Assembly (NCBI GenBank): GCA_035278025.1
Contig: DATEJK010000100.1
Coordinates: 62,001 to 126,000, forward strand
From: JAICWP01 sp035278025
GTDB taxonomy: Bacteria > Acidobacteriota > Terriglobia > Terriglobales > Acidobacteriaceae
DNA length: 64,000 nucleotides
Direction of reading: 5' to 3'
The notes beneath the pieces were generated by a model. That model ran no database searches. It was not told the origin of the DNA and saw only the letters and a list, made by a program, of their open reading frames with translations. Of this stretch, positions 1 to 8,773 are shown piece after piece; position 1 is the first letter of the stretch, and each line of letters begins with the position of its first letter. The position numbers and the translations under genes are program-made.

Positions 1-330
1 ATGATGGCGGGCGCGGATTTCATCAAAACCTCCACCGGCAAGGAGCCCACGAATGCGACGCTGCCCGTGGGATTCGTAATGACGCGGGCGATTCGCGAGT
101 ACGCGCAGGAAACCGGAATGGCGGTGGGGTTTAAGCCGGCGGGCGGAATTCGCACCGCCAAGCAGGCCACGGAATGGCTGGGGCTGATGAAAGAGGAACT
201 GGGGACGCCGTGGATGCGAGCGGAGCTGTTCCGTTTCGGAGCCAGCGGGCTGCTAAACGATATTGAACGGCAACTGGAGCACCATGTGACCGGCCGCTAC
301 TCCGCTGACTATCGTCACCCCATCGCATAA
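1..330 (+). CDS. deoC: Deoxyribose-phosphate aldolase, C-terminal part (5'-truncated by window edge)
   Basis: DeoC cleaves 2-deoxyribose-5-phosphate into acetaldehyde and glyceraldehyde-3-phosphate in the cytosol. The fragment opens with ADFIKTSTGK, the segment around the Schiff-base lysine (K9 here, equal to K167 in E. coli). It also has GFKPAGGIRT with the second catalytic lysine (K45, equal to K201). These motifs lie about two thirds into the normal protein of about 260 residues, so the ATG at position 1 is an internal Met and the gene starts before the window. The stop is 20 bp before an aldehyde dehydrogenase, which can use the acetaldehyde product; two RbsK-like kinases and nucleoside hydrolases follow. 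Together these fit a deoxynucleoside or deoxyribose pathway. Confidence 0.93.
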   Translation: MMAGADFIKTSTGKEPTNATLPVGFVMTRAIREYAQETGMAVGFKPAGGIRTAKQATEWLGLMKEELGTPWMRAELFRFGASGLLNDIERQLEHHVTGRYSADYRHPIA

Positions 331-350
331 CGGATCAATGTGAAGAGCAC

Positions 351-2732
351 ATGAGCATTGCGGAAAAATTTCTGACCATGGAATACGGGCCGGCGCCGGA
401 GGACCCGAAGGAGGCGCTGCAGTGGCTGGAGGGCTACGGGCGGCGTTTCGGACATTTCATTGCGGGAGAGTGGCGGCAGCCGTCGGAGGGGCAGTTTTTT
501 GACACCAACGATCCCGCGACGGGTGAGAAACTGGCCAGCATCGCGCAGGGCTCGGTAGCCGACATTGATGCCGCCGTTCAGGCAGCGAAACAAGCGCTGC
601 CAAAATGGCAAGGGCTGAAGCCGCATCGGCGGGCCCGCTACCTTTATGCACTGGCGCGAGCGGTACAGCGGCACTCGCGGCGGCTGGCGGTGCTGGAAAC
701 CATGGACAACGGCAAGCCCATCCGGGAAAGCCGCGACATCGATATTCCGCTGGTGGCGCGCCATTTCTACTATCACGCCGGCTGGGCGCAATTGCTGGAA
801 AAAGAATTCCCGGACTACAGCGCCTGCGGCGTAGTGGGGCAAATCATCCCCTGGAACTTTCCCTTGCTGATGCTGGCGTGGAAGATTGCGCCCGCGCTGG
901 CAACGGGAAACACGGTGGTGCTGAAGCCGGCGGAATTCACGCCCCTGACCGCGCTGGCGTTCGCGGAAATCTGCCAGGAGGTTGGGCTGCCTGCCGGGGT
1001 GGTGAACATCGTGACCGGCGACGGCTCCACTGGCGAGGTGCTGGTCAAACATCCCGACGTGGATAAGATCGCGTTCACCGGTTCGACCGAAGTGGGACGC
1101 GCCATCCGCGAGGCCACGGCCAACACCGACAAACGGCTCTCGCTGGAACTGGGCGGAAAGTCTCCCTTGGTGGTTTTCGAAGATGCCGACCTGGATAGCG
1201 CAGTGGAAGGACTGGTGGACGCCATCTGGTTCAACCAGGGCGAAGTGTGCTGCGCGGGCTCGCGCCTGCTGATGCAGGAGAGCATTGCGGAGGCGCTGAT
1301 CGGCAAAATTCGCGACCGCATGAGCACACTGCGAGTGGGGCCGCCGCTGGACAAAGCGATTGACATCGGAGCCATCGTCGCCCCAGTGCAACTGGAACGC
1401 ATTCGCCGGCTGGTGGAGCAGGGAGTGGCCGAAGGCGCCACCTGCTGGCAGCCGCAAACCGAACTGCCGCCGCGTGGACTTTATTTTCCGCCCACCTTGT
1501 TGAGCAACGTGCATCCGAGCTCCACAGTGGCGCAGCAGGAAATTTTTGGTCCGGTGCTGGCGGCCATGACCTTCCGCACCCCGTCGGAAGCCGTGGAACT
1601 GGCCAACAATACGGTGTACGGACTGGCGGCTTGCGTGTGGAGCGAGAACATCAATGTGGCCCTGCACGTGGCGGCACAGATCAAGGCGGGCGTGGTGTGG
1701 GTAAATTGCACGAATCTGTTTGACGCCGCCTGCGGATTCGGCGGCTATCGCGAAAGCGGCTATGGACGGGAAGGCGGGAGAGAGGGGCTGCGGGAATATC
1801 TGGAACCCGCATGGTTCAAGAAAGCGCCGCAATTGAAAGTGGCCGCGCGCGCGGAGGATGCTCCGGGGACAGGCAAGCCGGGGAGCGACACAATGATAGA
1901 CCGCACGGTGAAGCTGTACATCGGCGGCAAGCAGGTGCGGCCAGACTCGGGCTACAGCATGGAAGTGCGGAACGGGAAGGGCGAACTGCTGGGTGAAGCG
2001 CCCCTGGGCAACCGTAAGGACATACGCAACGCGGTGGAAGCGGCGCGCAAAGCCGCAAGCTGGACCAAGGCAACGGCGCACAACCGGGCGCAAGTTCTGT
2101 ATTACATGGCGGAAAATCTCTCCCTGCGGCAGGAGGAGATTGCGCGGCGCCTGGGCGCCGCGGTGGGTGAGAAGCAGGCGAAAAAGGAAGTGGCGGCCAG
2201 CATCGAGCGCGCGTTTTCCTACGCCGCCTGGTCCGACAAGTTTGAGGGCGCGGTGCACAATCCTCCCTTCCGCATGATTGCCATTGCCATGAACGAGGCG
2301 GTGGGAACTGTGGGAATTATCGCGCCTGATGAAGCGCCGCTGCTGGGCCTGCTATCACTGGTGCTGCCGGCCATGGCGGGGGGCAACACGGTGGTGGCGG
2401 TTCCTTCGGAAACCTATCCGCTGATCATGGGCGATCTGTACCAGCTTTTCGATACCAGCGACCTGCCGGCGGGCGCGGTGAACCTGGTAAGCGGGCACAG
2501 GTCGCAACTGCTGAAGACCCTTGCGGAACACGACGATGTGGACGCCATCTGGTGCTTTGCCGACGCCGACAGCGCCGCTGCAGCCAAGTCAGGGTCCCTC
2601 GGCAACCTGAAGCAGGTGTTCACCAACGAAGGCCGCGCTATCAACTGGTTTGATGCCAAGCAAAGCGAGGGGCGGTGGTTCCTGGAGCACGCCACGCAGG
2701 TGAAGAACATCTGGGTTCCGTACGGGGAATAA
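351..2732 (+). CDS. Two-domain aldehyde dehydrogenase (ALDH16-like)
   Basis: NAD(P)-dependent aldehyde oxidation, cytosolic; acetaldehyde from DeoC is the likely substrate (inference). The 793-residue protein holds two ALDH folds in tandem, where ordinary ALDHs have about 480-500 residues. Domain 1 (about 30-500) has the PWNFP cofactor motif, FTGSTEVG, the general base in ELGGK (E266) and the nucleophile in FNQGEVCCAG (C300). Domain 2 (about 520-793) keeps the Rossmann half (VGIIAPDEAP, GGNTVVAVPSE) but I find no GQxC cysteine or ELGGK, so it looks non-catalytic. That layout is known from bacterial members of the ALDH16 family. The ATG at 351 is 20 bp after deoC, so the two are probably one transcript. 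A simple pair of frameshifted genes is excluded because the frame is open throughout. Confidence 0.9.
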   Translation: MSIAEKFLTMEYGPAPEDPKEALQWLEGYGRRFGHFIAGEWRQPSEGQFFDTNDPATGEKLASIAQGSVADIDAAVQAAKQALPKWQGLKPHRRARYLYALARAVQRHSRRLAVLETMDNGKPIRESRDIDIPLVARHFYYHAGWAQLLEKEFPDYSACGVVGQIIPWNFPLLMLAWKIAPALATGNTVVLKPAEFTPLTALAFAEICQEVGLPAGVVNIVTGDGSTGEVLVKHPDVDKIAFTGSTEVGRAIREATANTDKRLSLELGGKSPLVVFEDADLDSAVEGLVDAIWFNQGEVCCAGSRLLMQESIAEALIGKIRDRMSTLRVGPPLDKAIDIGAIVAPVQLERIRRLVEQGVAEGATCWQPQTELPPRGLYFPPTLLSNVHPSSTVAQQEIFGPVLAAMTFRTPSEAVELANNTVYGLAACVWSENINVALHVAAQIKAGVVWVNCTNLFDAACGFGGYRESGYGREGGREGLREYLEPAWFKKAPQLKVAARAEDAPGTGKPGSDTMIDRTVKLYIGGKQVRPDSGYSMEVRNGKGELLGEAPLGNRKDIRNAVEAARKAASWTKATAHNRAQVLYYMAENLSLRQEEIARRLGAAVGEKQAKKEVAASIERAFSYAAWSDKFEGAVHNPPFRMIAIAMNEAVGTVGIIAPDEAPLLGLLSLVLPAMAGGNTVVAVPSETYPLIMGDLYQLFDTSDLPAGAVNLVSGHRSQLLKTLAEHDDVDAIWCFADADSAAAAKSGSLGNLKQVFTNEGRAINWFDAKQSEGRWFLEHATQVKNIWVPYGE

Positions 2733-2815
2733 AACAGGCTCGAGCCTGAGCTTACCCGCTGAGTTCCATTTCTGGCAAGGGCCCATCCCGCGAATGCCGA
2801 CTCCGAAATCCTCTG

Positions 2816-2844
2816 TTGACATCGCCCCGCGCCCTGAATACACT
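2816..2844 (+). promoter_or_regulatory. Sigma70-type promoter candidate for the first ribokinase gene
   Basis: A perfect TTGACA (2816-2821) is followed by a 17-nt spacer and TACACT (2839-2844), which matches 4 of 6 bases of TATAAT. Transcription would start near 2851, about 22 nt before the ATG at 2873. The TTGACA also contains the TTG that could open a longer kinase reading frame, so the promoter reading argues for the ATG as the real start. Placement is seen in the sequence; activity is inference. Confidence 0.55.
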
Positions 2845-2872
2845 CGGCGTTCCTTACGCGGCCTTCAGCGTT

Positions 2873-3829
2873 ATGGTGAAACGACCTCGAATCGCAGTGG
2901 TAGGTAGCGCCAACATAGATCTCACCACCTTCACCGAGCAATTCCCGAAACCGGGCGAAACCATCTTCGGACAGAAATTTGACCTGGGATTTGGCGGCAA
3001 AGGCGCCAACCAGGCGGTGGCGGCGCGCCTATGCGGGGCCGAGGTCACCATGGTGGCCAGAGTAGGCAGCGACTTGTTCGGCCCGGCGACCATCGAAAAT
3101 TTCAAAAAGCAGGGGATTGACACCACCCATGTGAAACAGGTGGAGGGCCTTTCCAGCGGGGTGGCGCCCATCTTCGTGGAGCCGAACGGGCAAAACCGGA
3201 TTTTCGTGGTGAAGGGAGCAAACGAGGCGCTGAAGCCAGCGGATGTGGACGCGGCCTCGGATGTGTTGCGCAGTGCCGACTGCATAGTTTTGCAGTTCGA
3301 GATTCCTTTGCCCACGGTGTATTACACGATTGCGTTCGCCCGTCGAAACGGCATCCGTTGCATCCTGAACCCGGCACCCGGGCAACCGGTGGAAATGGAG
3401 GCGCTGGCGGGCCTGGATTATTTTGTGCCTAATGAAAGCGAAGCAGAAAGTATAACCGGAATGCCGGTGAGGAGCGTCGCCGAGGCGGAAAGATGCGCCG
3501 AGAAACTGCTGGCGGGGGGCATTCGCCGGGTGATCATCACCCTGGGAGCCAACGGATGCCTGCTGGCCGGACAGGAGGCCCGCGAACACCTGCCGGCATT
3601 TCCCGTGCGCAGTATTGACAGCACGGGCGCGGGTGACGCATTTATCGGAAGTTTTGCCGTATTTTTGGGAGAAGGGCTCCCGGAACGCGAGGCGTTGCGG
3701 CGGGCCAACCTGTACGCCGGGCTCTCTACCATGGCGGTGGGAACCCAGAAATCGTTTTACGACCGCCCCCGTTTTGATGCGGCATGGGCCGCCCAAACGC
3801 GGTCCAGTCACGCCTCACCCTCGCTGTAG
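2873..3829 (+). CDS. rbsK: PfkB-family sugar kinase, RbsK-like
   Basis: ATP-dependent phosphorylation of ribose or deoxyribose at O5; RbsK-like family, cytosolic. 318 residues. It has the N-terminal PfkB signature around GFGGKGANQAVAAR, a substrate-loop NIDLTT near the start, NPAPGQP in the middle, and the C-terminal STGAGDAFIGSF with the catalytic Asp and anion hole. The start is set at ATG 2873 (MVKRPRIAVVGS) because the upstream in-frame TTG at 2816 sits in a good -35 box. It lies 140 bp after the ALDH and before the nucleoside-hydrolase genes, so ribose or deoxyribose freed from nucleosides is the expected substrate. DeoC next door favours deoxyribose for at least one of the two kinases in the locus (inference). 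Confidence 0.88.
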   Translation: MVKRPRIAVVGSANIDLTTFTEQFPKPGETIFGQKFDLGFGGKGANQAVAARLCGAEVTMVARVGSDLFGPATIENFKKQGIDTTHVKQVEGLSSGVAPIFVEPNGQNRIFVVKGANEALKPADVDAASDVLRSADCIVLQFEIPLPTVYYTIAFARRNGIRCILNPAPGQPVEMEALAGLDYFVPNESEAESITGMPVRSVAEAERCAEKLLAGGIRRVIITLGANGCLLAGQEAREHLPAFPVRSIDSTGAGDAFIGSFAVFLGEGLPEREALRRANLYAGLSTMAVGTQKSFYDRPRFDAAWAAQTRSSHASPSL

Positions 3830-3908
3830 AAACAGCTGAAAGACTACTTGTGGGCGCTGGTCTGCGCCTAGCTGGGCGAAAGGGGAGCGGCGGGAAGCGA
3901 TTTTTTGC

Positions 3909-3936
3909 TTGACAAGGGACGTCGTGCGAGGAAAAT
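3909..3936 (+). promoter_or_regulatory. Promoter candidate upstream of the TonB-dependent receptor
   Basis: TTGACA (3909-3914), a 16-nt spacer and GAAAAT (3931-3936, 4 of 6 to TATAAT) lie in the 240-bp gap between the kinase and the receptor gene. This would leave a 5' leader of about 125 nt. The rest of the gap shows only a weak hairpin (GGCGC/GCGCC at 3853-3868) with no T-run. Weak evidence. Confidence 0.35.
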
Positions 3937-4069
3937 TGCCCAGACTGTCAACTTGATTCGATTCAAAGCGGGCTCAAAATAGCGGCGCAAAGTGTGGAAG
4001 CACCGACCTGTAGTGGGGTGAACAAACTCAGATTGGCATTCGGCGCGACGCCGCCGACCGGGGGTAAAT

Positions 4070-7000
4070 ATGCAGGCTAACCGTACCCTGTGCAGGGTAT
4101 TGCTGGGCACAATTTTGCTTGCGGTCTGCCCGCTGATGTATGGGCAGGCCACGGGCAGTTTCTTCGGCACGGTCGCGGATACGACGGGCTCCGTTATCGC
4201 CGGCGCCAAGGTGACGATAAGCGCACAAGGCACCGGAGTTTCGCGCGACGCCACCACGGACCAGACCGGACATTACCTGATCCCGCTGCTGCCGGTGGCC
4301 ACCTACACGGTCAAAGTGTCCATGCAGAACTTTCAGACGGTCACACAGACCAATCTTCGCCTGCAGGTAGATGAACACCGCGAGCTGGACTTCACGCTGC
4401 CTCCGGCATCGGTTTCGCAAACTGTGGAAGTGAGCGCGACCGAGGTGGCAGTGCAGACCGCGGATCCGACGCTGGGGCAGGTAATCACCTCGCAACAGGT
4501 GGCGCAGTTGCCGCTGAACGGGCGCGATTTCGTGCAACTGGCCACGCTGACGCCGGGCACCACCCAGGAAACAAATCCGCAAAGCTTCTTCAACGGCGGC
4601 CCCAGCAGCGAAGTATCCGCGCGCGGCACCTATTCGCTTTCGGTGGGGGGCTCGCGGGCGCAGAGCACCGACTGGCTGCTGGACGGCAACGACAACAATG
4701 AACTGACCGCCGGCGGGATTTCCATTCTGCCTTCCATTGACGCCATTCAGGAATTCAAAGTTCTAACCTTCAATTACTCGGCGGAATACGGAACACGCGC
4801 GGGTCCGACCGTGCTGGTGACCACCAAGTCAGGCACTAACCAATTCCACGGCTCGGTTTTCGAATTCTTCCGCAACACCAAGCTGGACGCGCGCAGCTTT
4901 TTCGCCGCCAGCCGGGAACAGTTCAACCTTAATCAGTTCGGCGGCGCCCTGGGCGGGCCGATTCAGAAGGACAAAACGTTCTTCTTCGCCGACTATCAGG
5001 GAAAAAGGCAGCGCCACGGAATTCCGTTTCTGGGCGTAATTCCAACGCCGCAAATGAAAACTGGGGATTTCAGCAATGACCCGTTTATCTCCGGGCTGCT
5101 TACAAATCCGTACGCCACGGGGAGCGAGCCTGCGAACTTTCAGTGTGTGCCGGGCACCAAAACCTCCGAACCGGTAAATGCGGATGGGAGCCAGGCGCCG
5201 GGCACGCCGTGCAACATCATTCCTCAGGCGTTGATTGATCCGGTTGGCCAGAGGATGATTAATTTGTATCCGGACGCCAGCAACACATTCGGGCCACTGG
5301 GGACTAACTATACGAATGTTCCGGTACGCTCCTTGGGTGAGAATGAATTCGATATCCGCGTGGATCACAATTTTTCGCCCAAAGATTCAGTATTTGCCCG
5401 GTTCAGCTATGACCAGGCCACCTCGTTCGTTCCCGGAGGTTCGCCGGGATTTGCCGAGCAGAGCGCGTTTGCCAGCACGCAGAACATCACCAACCATGCG
5501 CGCAACATAGCAGTATCGGAGACGCACGTCTTTTCCGAGCGCGCCGTCAACCAGTTAAACCTCGGCTACAACCGGATTTTTAACCACATTCTCTCCTTTG
5601 GCGACAAAACCTGCAAAAGCGCCGAACTGGGCATCCAGGGCGCCAACCTGGACAGCACCTGCAAGGGCGCGCCCCCGGGATTATCGCAATCGGGGGTTGA
5701 TTGCATGAGCTGCGGATTGAGCTCCACGCTAATGGGCAATTACTGGGCGCTGGGGGACCGCGGGTTTGCTCCCTTCCAGGGGGGAACCAATGTGTTCAAT
5801 ATTTCCGATTCCTTCGACATGATTCGCGGCAAGCATGACATCAAGGTGGGTGGCCAGGTTCGCGCCCAGCAGATGAACGTGGAAACCAACGCCTTCCAGG
5901 ACGGGTTCCTGATTCCCTTTGGGGTTACGGGAGACACGGCGGCGGACTTGCTTCTTGGGCAAGTCGGACTGGGAATTCATGACCAGACTTTCCTTGGAGC
6001 CGTAACCGGGCGCCGCTGGAAGATGTTTCGTCCTTTTGTTCAGGATGACTGGCGCGTCACCAGGGATTTGACCCTGAACCTTGGCGTGGCCTGGGCGCTG
6101 GTAACGCCCATCACGGAGGCGCACGGGCGGCAGGCCAACTTCGATTTTAACAACGGAAAGTTACTGGTTACCGGACCGCTCTCCGGAATCAGTTGCAGCA
6201 TCTGCGTGCCCAGCGACGGAGCGGTGGGCATTCAGTTTGATAAGAGCGCTGTGGAGCCGAGAATTGGTTTTGCGTGGAAGCCCATGGGGAGCCAAAACAC
6301 GGCGATCCGCGGGGGCTACGCCATCTTCCACGATTCCTCGTGGAACCAGGGAGCGCAGGGCTTGTGGGAGAATCCGCCCTACCTCGCCGAATCGGATAAC
6401 TTCAACAATTTTCAGATCTGCCCGTTCGGCAATACCACAGTTAACTGCGGGCTCGCCCGCGTTTTCCTGCAGCCCAATCTGCAGCCGATCACTTCTCCGC
6501 CGAACCCAGCCACGTTCCCGGGGACGCTGCAGTCGCAAAACCTGAATTTCAAGCAGGGCATGATTCAACAGTTCAACGCCAACGTCGAGCGGCAACTGCC
6601 GGGAGACGCGGTGCTGACGGTAGGTTATGCCGGGTCGCGCAGCACCCATATTCTGGTGGACGGCCTGAACATGAACGTAACTTCTCCCTCGGCTTGCGGC
6701 GTTGTACCCGGCTACACTCTGGGCTGCGGGCGCAGTACGAGCACACCGCCCTACCCTGGGTTCGGAATCATTTCCAACAACAACGACGTGGGCCGGGCCA
6801 AGTACGATTCCCTGCAGGTAAAGGTGGAGACCAAGAGCTCGCGGCACGGTCTGTATGCCTTATTGGGTTACACCTACGCGCGCACCTACGATTCCGGATT
6901 CCCCGACGGCCTGGGCACGCCTCCGGGCGCGACTTACTGGCCTTTGCCGGGAACGCAAAAGCTGGACTGGAGCCTGTCGCAGATTAACCTTAACCACCAG

Positions 7001-7600
7001 TTCACGGCCAGCGTTCTCTACAATCTGCCCTTCGGCAAGGGCAAACAGTTCGGAGCTAATTGGAATGGAGCAACCAACGCCATCCTGGGCAACTGGGAAG
7101 TGGATGTAATTGAAAAGGCCACCTCCGGGTTCCCCTTATTCGTGGTCACCAGCGACAACGAATCCGGGACCTTCTTCCAATGGAACGGAAACGGCATCAA
7201 CCGGCCGGATATGGTGGGCGATCCAAATCAACCGGGTAACGTGGCCGCCAATCCCGGCTGCGTGGGTCCGGCGCAAGTGCACACGCTGACCGCATGGTTC
7301 AATCCCTGCGCTTTCATGGCGCCGCCGTCGGGAGAACTAGGGAATTCTCCCCGGGCGCCGGTCTCCGGTCCGCGCTTCGTCAACACGGACCTGTCGGTGA
7401 TTAAGCATTTCCGGCTGCACGAAAGGATGCAGATGGACTTCCGGGCTGAATTCTTCAACCTGCTGAATCACCCCCAATTCTTCCTGACGGGCGGTGGCAG
7501 CGGCATGCAGGACATAAATCAGTCGGCCAGCTTTGCCGTGGTGAACGAGACGGTAAACAACCCGCGGGTGATCCAGTTTGCCCTTAAGCTGATGTTCTAG
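4070..7600 (+). CDS. TonB-dependent receptor, Oar-like, with carboxypeptidase-regulatory-like domain
   Basis: Large outer-membrane receptor of 1176 residues, of the kind amplified in Acidobacteriota. A Sec signal peptide covers about 1-26 (LLGTILLAVCPLMYGQA). A carboxypeptidase-regulatory-like Ig domain follows (about 28-110; GTVADTTGSVIAGAKV), then a plug-like region with LPLNGRDFVQLATLTPG. The rest is a long Tyr/Phe-rich beta-barrel ending in a terminal Phe (IQFALKLMF). A GGGGG-rich ribosome site precedes ATG 4070. Twelve bases separate its stop from the first nucleoside hydrolase, so uptake of nucleosides or oligonucleotides is the natural guess, but the ligand cannot be read from sequence. 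No classical TonB box could be assigned with confidence. Confidence 0.9.
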   Translation: MQANRTLCRVLLGTILLAVCPLMYGQATGSFFGTVADTTGSVIAGAKVTISAQGTGVSRDATTDQTGHYLIPLLPVATYTVKVSMQNFQTVTQTNLRLQVDEHRELDFTLPPASVSQTVEVSATEVAVQTADPTLGQVITSQQVAQLPLNGRDFVQLATLTPGTTQETNPQSFFNGGPSSEVSARGTYSLSVGGSRAQSTDWLLDGNDNNELTAGGISILPSIDAIQEFKVLTFNYSAEYGTRAGPTVLVTTKSGTNQFHGSVFEFFRNTKLDARSFFAASREQFNLNQFGGALGGPIQKDKTFFFADYQGKRQRHGIPFLGVIPTPQMKTGDFSNDPFISGLLTNPYATGSEPANFQCVPGTKTSEPVNADGSQAPGTPCNIIPQALIDPVGQRMINLYPDASNTFGPLGTNYTNVPVRSLGENEFDIRVDHNFSPKDSVFARFSYDQATSFVPGGSPGFAEQSAFASTQNITNHARNIAVSETHVFSERAVNQLNLGYNRIFNHILSFGDKTCKSAELGIQGANLDSTCKGAPPGLSQSGVDCMSCGLSSTLMGNYWALGDRGFAPFQGGTNVFNISDSFDMIRGKHDIKVGGQVRAQQMNVETNAFQDGFLIPFGVTGDTAADLLLGQVGLGIHDQTFLGAVTGRRWKMFRPFVQDDWRVTRDLTLNLGVAWALVTPITEAHGRQANFDFNNGKLLVTGPLSGISCSICVPSDGAVGIQFDKSAVEPRIGFAWKPMGSQNTAIRGGYAIFHDSSWNQGAQGLWENPPYLAESDNFNNFQICPFGNTTVNCGLARVFLQPNLQPITSPPNPATFPGTLQSQNLNFKQGMIQQFNANVERQLPGDAVLTVGYAGSRSTHILVDGLNMNVTSPSACGVVPGYTLGCGRSTSTPPYPGFGIISNNNDVGRAKYDSLQVKVETKSSRHGLYALLGYTYARTYDSGFPDGLGTPPGATYWPLPGTQKLDWSLSQINLNHQFTASVLYNLPFGKGKQFGANWNGATNAILGNWEVDVIEKATSGFPLFVVTSDNESGTFFQWNGNGINRPDMVGDPNQPGNVAANPGCVGPAQVHTLTAWFNPCAFMAPPSGELGNSPRAPVSGPRFVNTDLSVIKHFRLHERMQMDFRAEFFNLLNHPQFFLTGGGSGMQDINQSASFAVVNETVNNPRVIQFALKLMF

Positions 7601-7612
7601 GCGGGAGAACTT

Positions 7613-8737
7613 TTGCAACGGCGGCTTGGGGAAGTTACGGGACAGGGCTTGCGGCAACTGGCGTGGGTATGTGCGCTGGCCGCAAGCCTTTGTGCTTTTG
7701 CAGCGGGCCAGAAAATCAAAGTCATCGTTGACCAGGATGCGCGCGGGCCGGGCACCAGCGACCAGCAGGCCATCCTGGTGTTCCTGCAATCTGACAAGTT
7801 CGAGGTTCTGGGCGTCACCACGGTCAGCGGCGACCAGTGGGTGAAGGAAGAAACCCAGCACGCGCTGCGCACCTTGGAAATTGCCGGCCGCACGGATGTT
7901 CCCGTCATTGAGGGCGCCGAGTACCCCCTGCTCAACTCCAGGGAAGAGACGGAGCGCTGGGAATCGCTCTACGGTAAGCTGGCCTACAAGGGCTGCTGGA
8001 CGGATTTCTTCCCCGCCCGGCGTTCCACCATCTATGAAGAGCACTATCACCCACCGGACGTAGTGCCGCCGCTTTCCGAAGGCCAGCCGCGCACCAAGCC
8101 GCTGCCGGGAACGGCGGCGGAATTCATAGTAAAAATGGTGCACAAGTATCCCGGCCAGGTGGTGCTGTGGGCGGGCGGCCCGCTGACCAATTATGCGCTG
8201 GCGCTCAAACTGGACCCGGCGGTGGCTACGCTGGCCAAGGAATTTGTGCTGATGGGCGGCGGCCTCTATGCGGACAAAGGCGCGATTGACGCGGGGGCGA
8301 TAGACGCGCGGCGGGAATTCAACTGGTGGTTCGATCCGGAAGCGGCGCGCATCGTGCTGCGGGCGCCCTGGAAGAAACTTACCATCACACCTATTGATAT
8401 TTCGGTGAAGACGCGCTTCACGCCGCAGATGCAGGCGGAAATCGCCAAGGCCAACACGCCCGTCACCCGTTACCTGGACAAGTATTCCCTGCCCGGCTAC
8501 ATGTGGGACGAAATAGCAGGCGCGGCCCTGATTGACCCCACTATCATCACGGTGCAGAAACCGATGTACATGGACATTGATGTTGACCATGGGGCCAGCT
8601 ATGGCAAGACCCTGTTCTGGGATCCGAGCGCGAAGGTCCCGCCGTATGAGCGGCTGGCCAATGTACAGTTCGACCTGAACACCGAAAAGTTCTACAGGTT
8701 GTACATCAAGCTGATGACCCGGCCAGAGCGCCCCTGA
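7613..8737 (+). CDS. Exported nucleoside-hydrolase-family protein, divergent, type A copy 1
   Basis: Nucleoside hydrolases cut the N-glycosidic bond of nucleosides into base and ribose. This 374-residue member keeps much of the active-site frame: D40-x-D42, GGPLTN (Ca-ligand Thr), EFNWWFDPEAA, and MWDE holding the late Asp ligand. The classical DxDPGxDD is replaced by DQDARGPGTSDQQ, which is longer and has Gln where the second Asp of the DD pair stands. Trp replaces the His usually before the last Asp, as in purine-specific IAG-type enzymes. An N-terminal hydrophobic segment (about 16-32) predicts export. The TTG at 7613 is chosen because GGGAGA lies 5 bases upstream. Very similar to the 11642-12745 gene. 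Confidence 0.85.
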   Translation: MQRRLGEVTGQGLRQLAWVCALAASLCAFAAGQKIKVIVDQDARGPGTSDQQAILVFLQSDKFEVLGVTTVSGDQWVKEETQHALRTLEIAGRTDVPVIEGAEYPLLNSREETERWESLYGKLAYKGCWTDFFPARRSTIYEEHYHPPDVVPPLSEGQPRTKPLPGTAAEFIVKMVHKYPGQVVLWAGGPLTNYALALKLDPAVATLAKEFVLMGGGLYADKGAIDAGAIDARREFNWWFDPEAARIVLRAPWKKLTITPIDISVKTRFTPQMQAEIAKANTPVTRYLDKYSLPGYMWDEIAGAALIDPTIITVQKPMYMDIDVDHGASYGKTLFWDPSAKVPPYERLANVQFDLNTEKFYRLYIKLMTRPERP

Positions 8738-8773
8738 GCACAACCATCGCACCGTTGCCAGATTGAGCTCACC

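Noticed and set aside
315..2258. 647-codon minus-strand ORF across the ALDH gene
   Set aside because: Antisense shadow of a well-supported enzyme in GC-rich DNA; composition is Arg/His-rich and no domain is recognisable.
2816..2872. Extended TTG start for the first ribokinase
   Set aside because: The TTG is inside a good -35 box and the extra residues have no kinase similarity.
3853..3868. Hairpin after the first ribokinase as an intrinsic terminator
   Set aside because: Only 5 bp of stem and no T-run directly behind it.
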